A stretch of DNA of 64,000 nucleotides from Xylocopa sonorina (lineage: Eukaryota; Arthropoda; Insecta; Hymenoptera; Apidae), in contig NW_027490175.1 of assembly GCF_050948175.1 (NCBI RefSeq), positions 434,001 through 498,000 on the forward strand. Direction: 5' to 3'. Shown here piece after piece: positions 27,534 through 41,952 of the stretch. A program made the translations under genes and the position numbers. How positions within the stretch are numbered: the first letter of the stretch is position 1; every line of letters starts with the position of its first letter. Below the pieces are notes generated by a model. The model was not told where the DNA came from, searched no databases, and saw nothing but the letters and a program-made list of their open reading frames with translations.

Positions 27534-29093
27534 TTGAAGTGTAGACGTGGAATACATAACTCTTCGCAAATCATATTATATCTTACCATGAAACATAGAA
27601 ATGAGATGCGATATCGAGTCTTAAGAAGCATTAGAACTCTATTGCTACGATACCTAGACATCTGCAGACGCTATTTCCTAGCAAGGAAGGGTCGCATTTA
27701 CATTCATTTGAAGTGTAGACGAGGAATACATAACACTTCGCAAATCATGTTATATCTTACCATGGAACATAGAAATGAGATGCGATATCGCGTTTTAAGA
27801 AGCATTAGAACTCTATTGTTACGATACGAAGACATCTGCAAACGCTATTTCCTAGCGAGGAGGTGTCGCATTCACATTCATATGAAGTGTAGACGAGGAA
27901 TACATAACAATTCGCAAATCATGTTATATCTTACCATGAAACATAGAAATGAGATGCAATATCGCGTTTTAAGAATCATAAGAACTCTATTGCTACGATA
28001 CGTAGACATCTGCAAACGCTATTTCCTTGCGAGGAAGTGTCGCATTTACACTCATCTGAAGTGTAGACGAGGAATACATGACACTTCGCAAATCATATTA
28101 TATCTTACCATGAAACATAGAAATGAGATGCGATGTCGCGTTTCAAGAAGCATTAGAAAGCTATTGCTACGATACGTAGACATCTGCAATCGGTATTTCC
28201 TTGCAAGGAAGTGTCGCATTTACTTTCATTTGAATCGTGGACGAGGAATGCATAACACTTCGCAATGAATAATATATCTCATGAAACATAGATATGAGAT
28301 GCATTATCTCGTTTTAAGAAGCATTTGAACTCTATTTCTTCGATACGTAGACATCTGCAAACGCTATTTCCTTGCAAGGAAGTGTCGCATTTACATTCAT
28401 TTGAAGTGTAGACGTGGAATACATTACACTTCGCAAATCATGTTATATCTTGCCATGAAACATAGAAATGAGATGCGATATCGCGTTTTAAGAATCATAA
28501 GAACTCTATTGCTACGATACGTAGACATCTGCAAACGCTATTTCCTTGCAAGGAAGTGTCGCATTTACATTCATTTGAATCGTAGACGAGGAATGCATAA
28601 CACTTCGCAAATCATATTACATCTTACCATGAAACATAGAAATGAGATGCGAAATCGAGTTTTAAGAAGCATTAGAACTCTATTGCTACGATACCTAGGC
28701 ATCTGCAGACGCTATTTCCTAGCAAGGAAGTGTCGCATTTACATTCATTTGAAGTGTAGACGAGGAATACATGACACTTCGCAAATCATATTATATCTTA
28801 CCATGAAACATAGAAATGAGATGCGATATCGCGTTTTAAGAAGCATTAGAAAGCTATTGCTACGATACGTAGACATCTGCAATCGGTATTTCCTTGCAAG
28901 GAAGTGTCGCATTTACTTTCATTTGAATCGTAGACGAGGAATGCATAACACTTCGCAATGAATAATATATCTCATGAAACATAGATATGAGATGCAATAT
29001 CTCGTTTTAAGAAGCATTTGAACTCTATTTCTTCGATACGTAGACATCTGCAAACGCTATTTCCTTGCAAGGAAGTGTCGCATTTACATTCAT
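27534..29093 (+). repeat. 9-monomer (1,560 bp) module
   Basis: The length is 9 x 174 minus two 3 bp deletions. It holds the GATACGAAGAC monomer near 27829 and CCTAGG at 28694-28699. It differs from the 20.8 kb copy by TACACTCATCTG near 28047 and CGCGTTTCAAG near 28139. These substitutions are shared with the 32.2, 41.9 and 45.6 kb copies, so two sub-lineages of this module exist. Confidence 0.85.
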
Positions 29094-29321
29094 TTGAAGT
29101 GTAGACGTGGAATACATAACACTTCGCAAATCATGTTATATCTTGCCATGAAACATAGAAATGAGATGCGATATCGCGTTTTAAGAATCATAAGAACTCT
29201 ATTGCTACGATACGTAGACATCTGCAAACGCTATTTCCTTGCAAGGAAGTGTCGCATTTACATTCATTTGAATCGTAGACGAGGAATGCATAACACTTCG
29301 CAAATCATATTACATCTTACC

Positions 29322-31409
29322 ATGAAACATAGAAATGAGATGCGATATCGAGCTTTAAGGAGCATTAGAACTCTATTGCTACGATACCTAGACATCTGCA
29401 GACGCTATTTCCTAGCAAGGAAGTGTCGCATTTACTTTCATTTGAATCATAGACGAGGAGTGCATAACTCTTCGCAAATCATATGACATCTTACCATGAA
29501 ACATAGAAATGAGATGCGATATCGAGTTTTAAGAAGCATTAGAACTCTATTGCTACGATACCTAGACATCTGCAGACGCTATTTCCTAGCAAGGAAGGGT
29601 CGCATTTACATTCATTTGAAGTGTAGACGAGGAATACATAACACTTCGCAAATCATGTTATATCTTACCATGAAACATAGAAATGAGATGCGATATCGCG
29701 TTTTAAGAAGCATTAGAAATCTATTGCTACGATACCTAGACATCTGCAGACGCTATTTCCTAGCAAGGAAGTGTCGCATTTACATTCATTTGAATCATAG
29801 ACGAGGAGTGCATAACTCTTCGCAAATCATATTACATCTTACCATGAAACATAGAAATGAGATGCGATATCGAGTTTTAAGAAGCATTAGAACTCTATTG
29901 CTACGATACCTAGACATCTGCAGACGCTATTTCCTAGCAAGGAAGGGTCGCATTTACGTTCATTTGAAGTGTAGACGAGGAATACATAACACTTCGCAAA
30001 TCATGTTATATCTTACCATGGAACATAGAAATGAGATGCGATATCGCGTTTTAAGAATCATATGAACTCTATTGCTGCGATACGTAGACATCTGCAATCG
30101 CTATTTCCTAGCAAGGAAGTGTCGCATTTACATTCATTTGAAGTGTAGACGAGGAATACATGATACTTCGCGAATCATATTATATCTTACCATGAAACAT
30201 AGAAATGAGATGCGATATCGCGTTTTAAGAAGCATTTGAACTCTATTTCTTCGATACGTAGATATCTGCAAACGCTATTTCCTTGCAAGGAAGTGTCGCA
30301 TTTACATTCATTTGAAGTGTAGACGTGGAATACATAACTCTTCGCAAATCATATTATATCTTACCATGAAACATAGAAATGAGATGCGATATCGAGCTTT
30401 AAGGAGCATTAGAACTCTATTGCTACGATACCTAGACATCTGCAGACGCTATTTCCTAGCAAGGAAGTGTCGCATTTACTTTCATTTGAATCATAGACGA
30501 GGAGTGCATAACTCTTCGCAAATCATATGACATCTTACCATGAAACATAGAAATGAGATGCGATATCGAGTTTTAAGAAGCATTAGAACTCTATTGCTAC
30601 GATACCTAGACATCTGCAGACGCTATTTCCTAGCAAGGAAGGGTCGCATTTACATTCATTTGAAGTGTAGACGAGGAATACATAACACTTCGCAAATCAT
30701 GTTATATCTTACCATGAAACATAGAAATGAGATGCGATATCGCGTTTTAAGAAGCATTAGAAATCTATTGCTACGATACCTAGACATCTGCAGACGCTAT
30801 TTCCTAGCAAGGAAGTGTCGCATTTACATTCATTTGAATCATAGACGAGGAGTGCATAACTCTTCGCAAATCATATTACATCTTACCATGAAACATAGAA
30901 ATGAGATGCGATATCGAGTTTTAAGAAGCATTAGAACTCTATTGCTACGATACCTAGACATCTGCAGACGCTATTTCCTAGCAAGGAAGGGTCGCATTTA
31001 CGTTCATTTGAAGTGTAGACGAGGAATACATAACACTTCGCAAATCATGTTATATCTTACCATGGAACATAGAAATGAGATGCGATATCGCGTTTTAAGA
31101 ATCATATGAACTCTATTGCTGCGATACGTAGACATCTGCAATCGCTATTTCCTAGCAAGGAAGTGTCGCATTTACATTCATTTGAAGTGTAGACGAGGAA
31201 TACATGATACTTCGCGAATCATATTATATCTTACCATGAAACATAGAAATGAGATGCGATATCGCGTTTTAAGAAGCATTTGAACTCTATTTCTTCGATA
31301 CGTAGATATCTGCAAACGCTATTTCCTTGCAAGGAAGTGTCGCATTTACATTCATTTGAAGTGTAGACGTGGAATACATAACTCTTCGCAAATCATATTA
31401 TATCTTACC
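29322..31409 (+). repeat. 6-monomer (1,044 bp) unit duplicated in tandem
   Basis: About 29322-30365 and 30366-31409 match at an offset of 1,044 bp. Both contain the private CTTTAAGGAGC (near 29352 and 30396), AATCATATGACATC (near 29479 and 30523) and AGAAATCTATTG (near 29715 and 30759). The second 14.6 kb copy has only one such unit near 43.8-44.7 kb, so this duplication, or the matching loss, came after the 14.6 kb duplication. Confidence 0.85.
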
Positions 31410-32225
31410 ATGAAACATAGAAATGAGATGCGATATCGAGTTTTAAGAAGCATTAGAACTCTATTGCTACGATACCTAGACATCTGCAGACGCTATTTCC
31501 TTGCAAGGAAGTGTCGCATTTACATTCATTTGAATCGTAGACGAGGAATGCATAACACTTCGCAAATCATATTACATCTTACCATGAAACATAGAAATGA
31601 GATGCGATATCGAGCTTTAGGAAGCATTAGAACTCTATTGCTACGATACCTAGACATCTGCAGACGCTATTTCCTAGCAAGGAAGTGTCGCATTTACATT
31701 CATTTGAATCATAGACGAGGAGTGCATAACTCTTCGCAAATCATATTACATCTTACCATGAAACATAGAAATGAGATGCGATATCGAGTTTTAAGAAGCA
31801 TTAGAACTCTATTGCTACGATACCTAGACATCTGCAGACGCTATTTCCTAGCAAGGAAGGGTCGCATTTACGTTCATTTGAGGTGTAGACGAGGAATACA
31901 TAACACTTCGCAAATCATGTTATATCTTACCATGGAACATAGAAATGAGATGCGATATCGCGTTTTAAGAATCATATGAACTCTATTGCTGCGATACGTA
32001 GACATCTGCAATCGCTATTTCCTAGCAAGGAAGTGTCGCATTTACATTCATTTGAAGTGTAGACGAGGAATACATGATACTTCGCGAATCATATTATATC
32101 TTACCATGAAACATAGAAATGAGATGCGATATCGCGTTTTAAGAAGCATTTGAACTCTATTTCTTCGATACGTAGATATCTGCAAACGCTATTTCCTTGC
32201 AAGGAAGTGTCGCATTTACATTCAT

Positions 32226-33786
32226 TTGAAGTGTAGACGTGGAATACATAACTCTTCGCAAATCATATTATATCTTACCATGAAACATAGAAATGAGATG
32301 CGATATCGAGTTTTAAGAAGCATTAGAACTCTATTGCTACGATACCTAGACATCTGCAGACGCTATTTCCTAGCAAGGAAGGGTCGCATTTACATTCATT
32401 TGAAGTGTAGACGAGGAATACATAACACTTCGCAAATCATGTTATATCTTACCATGGAACATAGAAATGAGATGCGATATCGCGTTTTAAGAAGCATTAG
32501 AACTCTATTGTTACGATACGAAGACATCTGCAAACGCTATTTCCTAGCGAGGAGGTGTCGCATTCACATTCATATGAAGTGTAGACGAGGAATACATAAC
32601 AATTCGCAAATCATGTTATATCTTACCATGAAACATAGAAATGAGATGCAATATCGCGTTTTAAGAATCATAAGAACTCTATTGCTACGATACGTAGACA
32701 TCTGCAAACGCTATTTCCTTGCGAGGAAGTGTCGCATTTACACTCATCTGAAGTGTAGACGAGGAATACATGACACTTCGCAAATCATATTATATCTTAC
32801 CATGAAACATAGAAATGAGATGCGATGTCGCGTTTCAAGAAGCATTAGAAAGCTATTGCTACGATACGTAGACATCTGCAATCGGTATTTCCTTGCAAGG
32901 AAGTGTCGCATTTACTTTCATTTGAATCGTGGACGAGGAATGCATAACACTTCGCAATGAATAATATATCTCATGAAACATAGATATGAGATGCATTATC
33001 TCGTTTTAAGAAGCATTTGAACTCTATTTCTTCGATACGTAGACATCTGCAAACGCTATTTCCTTGCAAGGAAGTGTCGCATTTACATTCATTTGAAGTG
33101 TAGACGTGGAATACATTACACTTCGCAAATCATGTTATATCTTGCCATGAAACATAGAAATGAGATGCGATATCGCGTTTTAAGAATCATAAGAACTCTA
33201 TTGCTACGATACGTAGACATCTGCAAACGCTATTTCCTTGCAAGGAAGTGTCGCAATTTACATTCATTTGAATCGTAGACGAGGAATGCATAACACTTCG
33301 CAAATCATATTACATCTTACCATGAAACATAGAAATGAGATGCGAAATCGAGTTTTAAGAAGCATTAGAACTCTATTGCTACGATACCTAGGCATCTGCA
33401 GACGCTATTTCCTAGCAAGGAAGTGTCGCATTTACATTCATTTGAAGTGTAGACGAGGAATACATGACACTTCGCAAATCATATTATATCTTACCATGAA
33501 ACATAGAAATGAGATGCGATATCGCGTTTTAAGAAGCATTAGAAAGCTATTGCTACGATACGTAGACATCTGCAATCGGTATTTCCTTGCAAGGAAGTGT
33601 CGCATTTACTTTCATTTGAATCGTAGACGAGGAATGCATAACACTTCGCAATGAATAATATATCTCATGAAACATAGATATGAGATGCAATATCTCGTTT
33701 TAAGAAGCATTTGAACTCTATTTCTTCGATACGTAGACATCTGCAAACGCTATTTCCTTGCAAGGAAGTGTCGCATTTACATTCAT
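32226..33786 (+). repeat. 9-monomer module with a private 1 bp insertion
   Basis: Repeats 27534-29093 at an offset of 4,692, becoming 4,693 after an extra A near 33256 (GTCGCAATTTAC against GTCGCATTTAC). CCTAGG lies at 33387-33392. The module is followed directly by the start of the second 14.6 kb copy. Confidence 0.85.
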
Positions 33787-33870
33787 TTGAATCGTAGACG
33801 AGGAATGCATAACACTTCGCAAATCATATTACATCTTACCATGAAACATAGAAATGAGATGCGATATCGA

Positions 33871-34740
33871 GCTTTAGGAAGCATTAGAACTCTATTGCTA
33901 CGATACCTAGACATCTGCAGACGCTATTTCCTAGCAAGGAAGTGTCGCATTTACATTCATTTGAATCATAGACGAGGAGTGCATAACTCTTCGCAAATCA
34001 TATTACATCTTACCATGAAACATAGAAATGAGATGCGATATCGAGTTTTAAGAAGCATTAGAACTCTATTGCTACGATACCTAGACATCTGCAGACGCTA
34101 TTTCCTAGCAAGGAAGGGTCGCATTTACGTTCATTTGAAGTGTAGACGAGGAATACATAACACTTCGCAAATCATGTTATATCTTACCATGGAACATAGA
34201 AATGAGATGCGATATCGCGTTTTAAGAATCATATGAACTCTATTGCTGCGATACGTAGACATCTGCAATCGCTATTTCCTAGCAAGGAAGTGTCGCATTT
34301 ACATTCATTTGAAGTGTAGACGAGGAATACATGATACTTCGCGAATCATATTATATCTTACCATGAAACATAGAAATGAGATGCGATATCGCGTTTTAAG
34401 AAGCATTTGAACTCTATTTCTTCGATACGTAGATATCTGCAAACGCTATTTCCTTGCAAGGAAGTGTCGCATTTACATTCATTTGAAGTGAAGACGTGGA
34501 ATACATAACTCTTCGCAAATCATATTATATCTTACCATGAAACATAGAAATGAGATGCGATATCGAGTTTTAAGAAGCATTAGAACTCTATTGCTACGAT
34601 ACCTAGACATCTGCAGACGCTATATCCTTGCAAGGAAGTGTCGCATTTACATTCATTTGAATCGTAGACGAGGAATGCGTAACACTTCGCAAATCATATT
34701 ACATCTTACCATGAAACATAGAAATGAGATGCGATATCGA
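33871..34740 (+). repeat. 870 bp 5-mer unit
   Basis: Markers at 33871 and 34741. This is the counterpart of 19278-20147 in the second 14.6 kb copy and shares its private substitutions. Confidence 0.85.
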
Positions 34741-35352
34741 GCTTTAGGAAGCATTAGAACTCTATTGCTACGATACCTAGACATCTGCAGACGCTATTTC
34801 CTAGCAAGGAAGTGTCGCATTTACATTCATTTGAATCATAGACGAGGAGTGCATAACTCTTCGCAAATCATATTACATCTTACCATGAAACATAGAAATG
34901 AGATGCGATATCGAGTTTTAAGAAGCATTAGAACTCTATTGCTACGATACCTAGACATCTGCAGACGCTATTTCCTAGCAAGGAAGGGTCGCATTTACGT
35001 TCATTTGAAGTGTAGACGAGGAATACATAACACTTCGCAAATCATGTTATATCTTACCATGGAACATAGAAATGAGATGCGATATCGCGTTTTAAGAATC
35101 ATATGAACTCTATTGCTGCGATACGTAGACATCTGCAATCGCTATTTCCTAGCAAGGAAGTGTCGCATTTACATTCATTTGAAGTGTAGACGAGGAATAC
35201 ATGATACTTCGCGAATCATATTATATCTTACCATGAAACATAGAAATGAGATGCGATATCGCGTTTTAAGAAGCATTTGAACTCTATTTCTTCGATACGT
35301 AGATATCTGCAAACGCTATTTCCTTGCAAGGAAGTGTCGCATTTACATTCAT

Positions 35353-36780
35353 TTGAAGTGTAGACGTGGAATACATAACTCTTCGCAAATCATATTATAT
35401 CTTACCATGAAACATAGAAATGAGATGCGATATCGAGTTTTAAGAAGCATTAGAACTCTATTGCTACGATACCTAGACATCTGCAGACGCTATTTCCTAG
35501 CAAGGAAGGGTCGCATTTACATTCATTTGAAGTGTAGACGAGGAATACATAACACTTCGCAAATCATGTTATATCTTACCATGGAACATAGAAATGAGAT
35601 GCGATATCGCGTTTTAAGAAGCATTAGAACTCTATTGCTACGATACGAAGACATCTGCAAACGCTATTTCCTAGCGAGGAGGTGTCGCATTCACATTCAT
35701 ATGAAGTGTAGACGAGGAATACATAACAATTCGCAAATCATGTTATATCTTACCATGAAACATAGAAATGAGATGCAATATCGCGTTTTAAGAATCATAA
35801 GAACTCTATTGCTACGATACGTAGACATCTGCAAACGCTATTTCCTTGCGAGGAAGTGTCGCATTTACATTCATCTGAAGTGTAGACGAGGAATACATGA
35901 CACTTCGCAAATCATATTATATCTTACCATGAAACATAGAAATGAGATGCGATGTCGCGTTTTAAGAAGCATTAGAAAGCTATTGCTACGATACGTAGAC
36001 ATCTGCAATCGGTATTTCCTTGCAAGGAAGTGTCGCATTTACTTTCATTTGAATCGTGGACGAGGAATGCATAACATTTCGCAATGAATAATATATCTCA
36101 TGAAACATAGATATGAGATGCATTATCTCGTTTTAAGAAGCATTTGAACTCTATTTCTTCGATACGTAGACATCTGCAAACGCTATTTCCTTGCAAGGAA
36201 GTGTCGCATTTACATTCATTTGAAGTGTAGACGTGGAATACATTACACTTCGCAAATCATGTTATATCTTGCCATGAAACATAGAAATGAGATGCGATAT
36301 CGCGTTTTAAGAATCATAAGAACTCTATTGCTACGATACGTAGACATCTGCAAACGCTATTTCCTTGCAAGGAAGTGTCGCATTTACATTCATTTGAATC
36401 GTAGACGAGGAATGCATAACACTTCGCAAATCATATTACATCTTACCATGAAACATAGAAATGAGATGCGATATCGAGTTTTAAGAAGCATTAGAACTCT
36501 ATTGCTACGATACCTAGGCATCTGCAGACGCTATTTCCTAGCAAGGAAGTGTCGCATTTACATTCATTTGAAGTGTAGACGAGGAATACATGACACTTCG
36601 CAAATCATATTATATCTTACCATGAAACATAGAAATGAGATGCGATATCGCGTTTTAAGAAGCATTAGAAAGCTATTGCTACGATACGCAGACATCTGCA
36701 ATCGGTATTTCCTTGCAAGGAAGTGTCGCATTTACTTTCATTTGAATCGTAGACGAGGAATGCATAACACTTCGCAATGA
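35353..36780 (+). repeat. 9-monomer module
   Basis: Counterpart of 20760-22187 at offset 14,593, with CCTAGG at 36513-36518. A GATACGCAGAC change near 36685 is private to this copy. Confidence 0.8.
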
Positions 36781-39700
36781 ATAATATATCTCATGAAACA
36801 TAGATATGAGAAGCAATATCTCGTTTTAAGAAGCATTTGAACTCTATTTCTTTGATACGTAGACATCTGCAAACGATATTTCCTTGCAAGGAAGTGTAGC
36901 ATTTACTTTCATTTGAATCGTGGACGAGGAATGCATAACACTTCACAATGAATAATATATCTCATGAAACATAGATATGAGATGCAATATCTCGTTTTAA
37001 GAAGCATCTGAACTCTATTTCTTCGATACGTAGACATCTGCAAACGCTATTTCCTTGCAAGGAAGTGTCGCATTTACATTCATTTGAAGTGTAGACGTGG
37101 AATACATAACACTTCGCAAATCATGTTATATCTTGCCATGAAACATAGAAATGAGATGCGATATCGCGTTTTAAGAATCATTAGAACTCTATTGCTACGA
37201 TACGTAGACATCTGCAAACGCTATTTCCTTGCAAGGAAGTGTCGCATTTACATTCATTTGAATCGTAGACGAGGAATGCATAACACTTCGCAAATCATAT
37301 TACATCTTACCATGAAACATAGAAATGAGATGCGATATCGAGCTTTAAGAAGCATTAGAACTCTATTGCTACGATACCTAGACATCTGCAGACGCTATTT
37401 CCTAGCAAGGAAGTGTCGCATTTACTTTCATTTGAATCATAGACGAGGAGTGCATAACTCTTCGCAAATCATATGACATCTTACCATGAAACATAGAAAT
37501 GAGATGCGATATCGAGTTTTAAGAAGCATTAGAACTCTATTGCTACGATACCTAGACATCTGCAGACGCTATTTCCTAGCAAGGAAGGGTCGCATTTACA
37601 TTCATTTGAAGTGTAGACGAGGAATACATAACACTTCGCAAATCATGTTATATCTTACCATGGAACATAGAAATGAGATGCGATATCGCGTTTTAAGAAT
37701 CATATGAACTCTATTGCTGCGATACGTAGACATCTGCAATCGCTATTTCCTAGCAAGGAAGTGTCGCATTTACATTCATTTGAAGTGTAGACGAGGAATA
37801 CATGATACTTCGCGAATCATATTATATCTTACCATGAAACATAGAAATGAGATGCGATATCGCGTTTTAAGAAGCATTAGAACACTATTGCTACGATACG
37901 CAGACATCTGCAAACGCTATTTCCTAGCGAGGAAGTGTCGCATTTACATTTATTTGAAGTGTAGACGAGGAATACATAACTTTTCGCACATCATATTACA
38001 TCTTACCATGAAACATAGAAATGAGATGCGATATCGAGTTTTAAGAAGCATTAGAACTCTATTGCAACGATACCTAGACATCTGCAGACGCTATTTCCTT
38101 GCAAGGAAGTGTCGCATTTACATTCATTTGAAGTGTAGACGTGAAATACATAACTCTTCGCAAATCATATTATATCTTACCATGAAACATAGAAATGAGA
38201 TGCGATATCGAGTTTTAAGAGGCATTAGAACTCTATTGCTACGATACCTAGACATCTGCAGACGCTATTTCCTAGCAAGGAAGGGTCGCATTTACATTCA
38301 TTTGAAGTGTAGACGAGGAATACATAACACTTCGCAAATCATGTTATATCTTACCATGGAACATAGAAATGAGATGCGATATCGCGTTTTAAGAATCATA
38401 TGAACTCTATTGCTGCGATACGTAGACATCTGCAATCGCTATTTCCTAGCAAGGAAGTGTCGCATTTACATTCATTTGAAGTGTAGACGAGGAATACATG
38501 ATACTTCGCGAATCATATTATACCTTACCATGAAACATAGAAATAAGATGCGATATCGCGTTTTAAGAAGCATTAGAAATCTATTGCTACGATACGTAGA
38601 CATCTGCAAACGCTATTTCCTAGCGAGGAAGTGTCGCATTCACATTCATTTGAAGTGTAGACGAGGAATACATAACACTTCGCAAATCATGTTACATCTT
38701 ATCATGAAACATAGAAATGAGATGCGATATCGAGTTTTAAGAAGCATTAGAACTCTATTGCAACGATACCTAGACATCTGCAGACGCTATTTCCTAGCAA
38801 GGAAGGGTCGCATTTACATTCATTTGAAGTGTAGACGAGGAATACATAACACTTCGCAAATCATGTTATATCTTACCATGGAACATAGAAACGAGATGCG
38901 ATATCGCGTTTTAAGAAGCATTAGAAAGCTATTGCTACGATACGTAGACATCTGCAATCGGTATTTCCTTGCAAGGAAGTGTCGCATTTACTTTCATTTG
39001 AATCGTAGACGAGGAATGCATAACACTTCGCAATGAATAATATGTCTCATGAAACATAGATATGAGATGCAATATCTCGTTTTAAGAAGCATTTGAACTC
39101 TATTTCTTCGATACGTAGATATCTGCAAACGCTATTTCCTTGCAAGGAAGTGTCGCATTTACATTCACTTGAAGTGTAGACGTGGAATACATAACACTTC
39201 GCAAATCATGTTATATCTTGCCATGAAACATAGATATGAGATGCGATATCGAGTTTTAAGAAGCATTAGAACTCTATTGCAACGATACCTAGACATCTGC
39301 AGACGCTATTTCCTAGCAAGGAAGGGTCGCATTTACTTTCATTTGAAGTGTAGACGAGGAATACATAACACTTCGCAAATCATGTTATATCTTACCATGA
39401 AACATAGAAATGAGATGCGATATCGCGTTTTAAGAAGCATTAGAAATCTGTTGCTACGATACGTAGACATCTGCAATTGCTATTTCCTAGCAAGGAAGTG
39501 TCGCATTTACATTCATTTGAAGTGTAGACGAGGAATACATGATACTTCGCAAATCATATTATATCTTACCATGAAACATAGAAATGAGATGCGATATCGC
39601 GCTTTAAGAAGCATTAGAACTCTATTGCTACGATACGTAGACATCTGCAAACGCTATATCCTTGCAAGAAAGTGTCGCATTTACATTCATTTGAATCGTA

Positions 39701-39948
39701 GACGAGGAATGCATAACACTTCGCAATGAATATTATATCTTATCATGAAACATAGATATGAGATGCATTATCTCGTTTTAAGAAGCATTTGAACTCTATT
39801 TCTTCGATACGTAGACATCTGCAAACGCTATTTCCTTGCAAGGAAGTGTCGCATTTACATTCATTTGAATCGTAGACGAGGAATGCATAACACTTCGCAA
39901 ATCATATTACATCTTACCATGAAACGTAGAAATGAGATGCGATATCGA

Positions 39949-40818
39949 GCTTTAGGAAGCATTAGAACTCTATTGCTACGATACCTAGACATCTGCAGAC
40001 GCTATTTCCTAGCAAGGAAGTGTCGCATTTACATTCATTTGAATCATAGACGAGGAGTGCATAACTCTTCGCAAATCATATTACATCTTACCATGAAACA
40101 TAGAAATGAGATGCGATATCGAGTTTTAAGAAGCATTAGAACTCTATTGCTACGATACCTAGACATCTGCAGACGCTATTTCCTAGCAAGGAAGGGTCGC
40201 ATTTACGTTCATTTGAAGTGTAGACGAGGAATACATAACACTTCGCAAATCATGTTATATCTTACCATGGAACATAGAAATGAGATGCGATATCGCGTTT
40301 TAAGAATCATATGAACTCTATTGCTGCGATACGTAGACATCTGCAATCGCTATTTCCTAGCAAGGAAGTGTCGCATTTACATTCATTTGAAGTGTAGACG
40401 AGGAATACATGATACTTCGCGAATCATATTATATCTTACCATGAAACATAGAAATGAGATGCGATATCGCGTTTTAAGAAGCATTTGAACTCTATTTCTT
40501 CGATACGTAGATATCTGCAAACGCTATTTCCTTGCAAGGAAGTGTCGCATTTACATTCATTTGAAGTGTAGACGTGGAGTACATAACTCTTCGCAAATCA
40601 TATTATATCTTACCATGAAACATAGAAATGAGATGCGATATCGAGCTTTAAGAAGCATTAGAACTCTATTGCTACGATACCTAGACATCTGCAGACGCTA
40701 TTTCCTTGCAAGGAAGTGTCGCATTTACATTCATTTGAATCGTAGACGAGGAATGCATAACACTTCGCAAATCATATTACATCTTACCATGAAACATAGA
40801 AATGAGATGCGATATCGA
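39949..40818 (+). repeat. 870 bp 5-mer unit
   Basis: Markers at 39949 and 40819, the counterpart of 25182-26051. In this copy the series has lost two monomers downstream, so the third marker seen at 26922 is missing near 41.6 kb. Confidence 0.85.
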
Positions 40819-41952
40819 GCTTTAGGAAGCATTAGAACTCTATTGCTACGATACCTAGACATCTGCAGACGCTATTTCCTAGCAAGGAAGTGTCGCATTT
40901 ACATTCATTTGAATCATAGACGAGGAGTGCATAACTCTTCGCAAATCATATTACATCTTACCATGAAACATAGAAATGAGATGCGATATCAAGTTTTAAG
41001 AAGCATTAGAACTCTATTGCTACGATACCTAGACATCTGCAGACGCTATTTCCTAGCAAGGAAGGGTCGCATTTACGTTCATCTGAAGTGTAGACGAGGA
41101 ATACATAACACTTCGCAAATCATGTTATATCTTACCATGGAACATAGAAATGAGATGCGATATCGCGTTTTAAGAATCATATGAACTCTATTGCTGCGAT
41201 ACGTAGACATCTGCAATCGCTATTTCCTAGCAAGGAAGTGTCGCATTTACATTCATTTGAAGTGTAGACGAGGAATACATGATACTTCGCGAATCATATT
41301 ATATCTTACCATGAAACATAGAAATGAGATGCGATATCGCGTTTTAAGAAGCATTTGAACTCTATTTCTTCGATACGTAGATATCTGCAAACGCTATTTC
41401 CTTGCAAGGAAGTGTCGCATTTACATTCATTTGAAGTGTAGACGTGGAATACATAACTCTTCGCAAATCATATTATATCTTACCATGAAACATAGAAATG
41501 AGATGCGATATCGAGTTTTAAGAAGCATTAGAACTCTATTGCTACGATACCTAGACATCTGCAGACGCTATTTCCTAGCAAGGAAGGGTCGCATTTACGT
41601 TCATTTGAGGTGTAGACGAGGAATACATAACACTTCGCAAATCATGTTATATCTTACCATGGAACATAGAAATGAGATGCGATATCGCGTTTTAAGAATC
41701 ATATGAACTCTATTGCTGCGATACGTAGACATCTGCAATCGCTATTTCCTAGCAAGGAAGTGTCGCATTTACATTCATTTGAAGTGTAGACGAGGAATAC
41801 ATGATACTTCGCGAATCATATTATATCTTACCATGAAACATAGAAATGAGATGCGATATCGCGTTTTAAGAAGCATTTGAACTCTATTTCTTCGATACGT
41901 AGATATCTGCAAACGCTATTTCCTTGCAAGGAAGTGTCGCATTTACATTCAT

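Larger units (their letters stand above)
19130..33722 (+). repeat. 14.6 kb segmental tandem duplication, copy 1
   Basis: Matches about 33,723-47,160. The starting offset is 14,593 bp, which equals 84 monomers minus eight 3 bp deletions plus one 1 bp insertion (the extra A near 33256). The offset then changes only by whole monomers: 14,767 (+1) after about 22.8 kb, 14,419 (-2) after about 27 kb and 13,375 (-6) after about 30 kb. Internal modules are 870 bp 5-mers, 1,560 bp 9-mers and a duplicated 1,044 bp 6-mer. The left edge is near 19130, where ACTCTCTTTC is replaced by ACTCTATTTC in copy 2. Confidence 0.85.
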
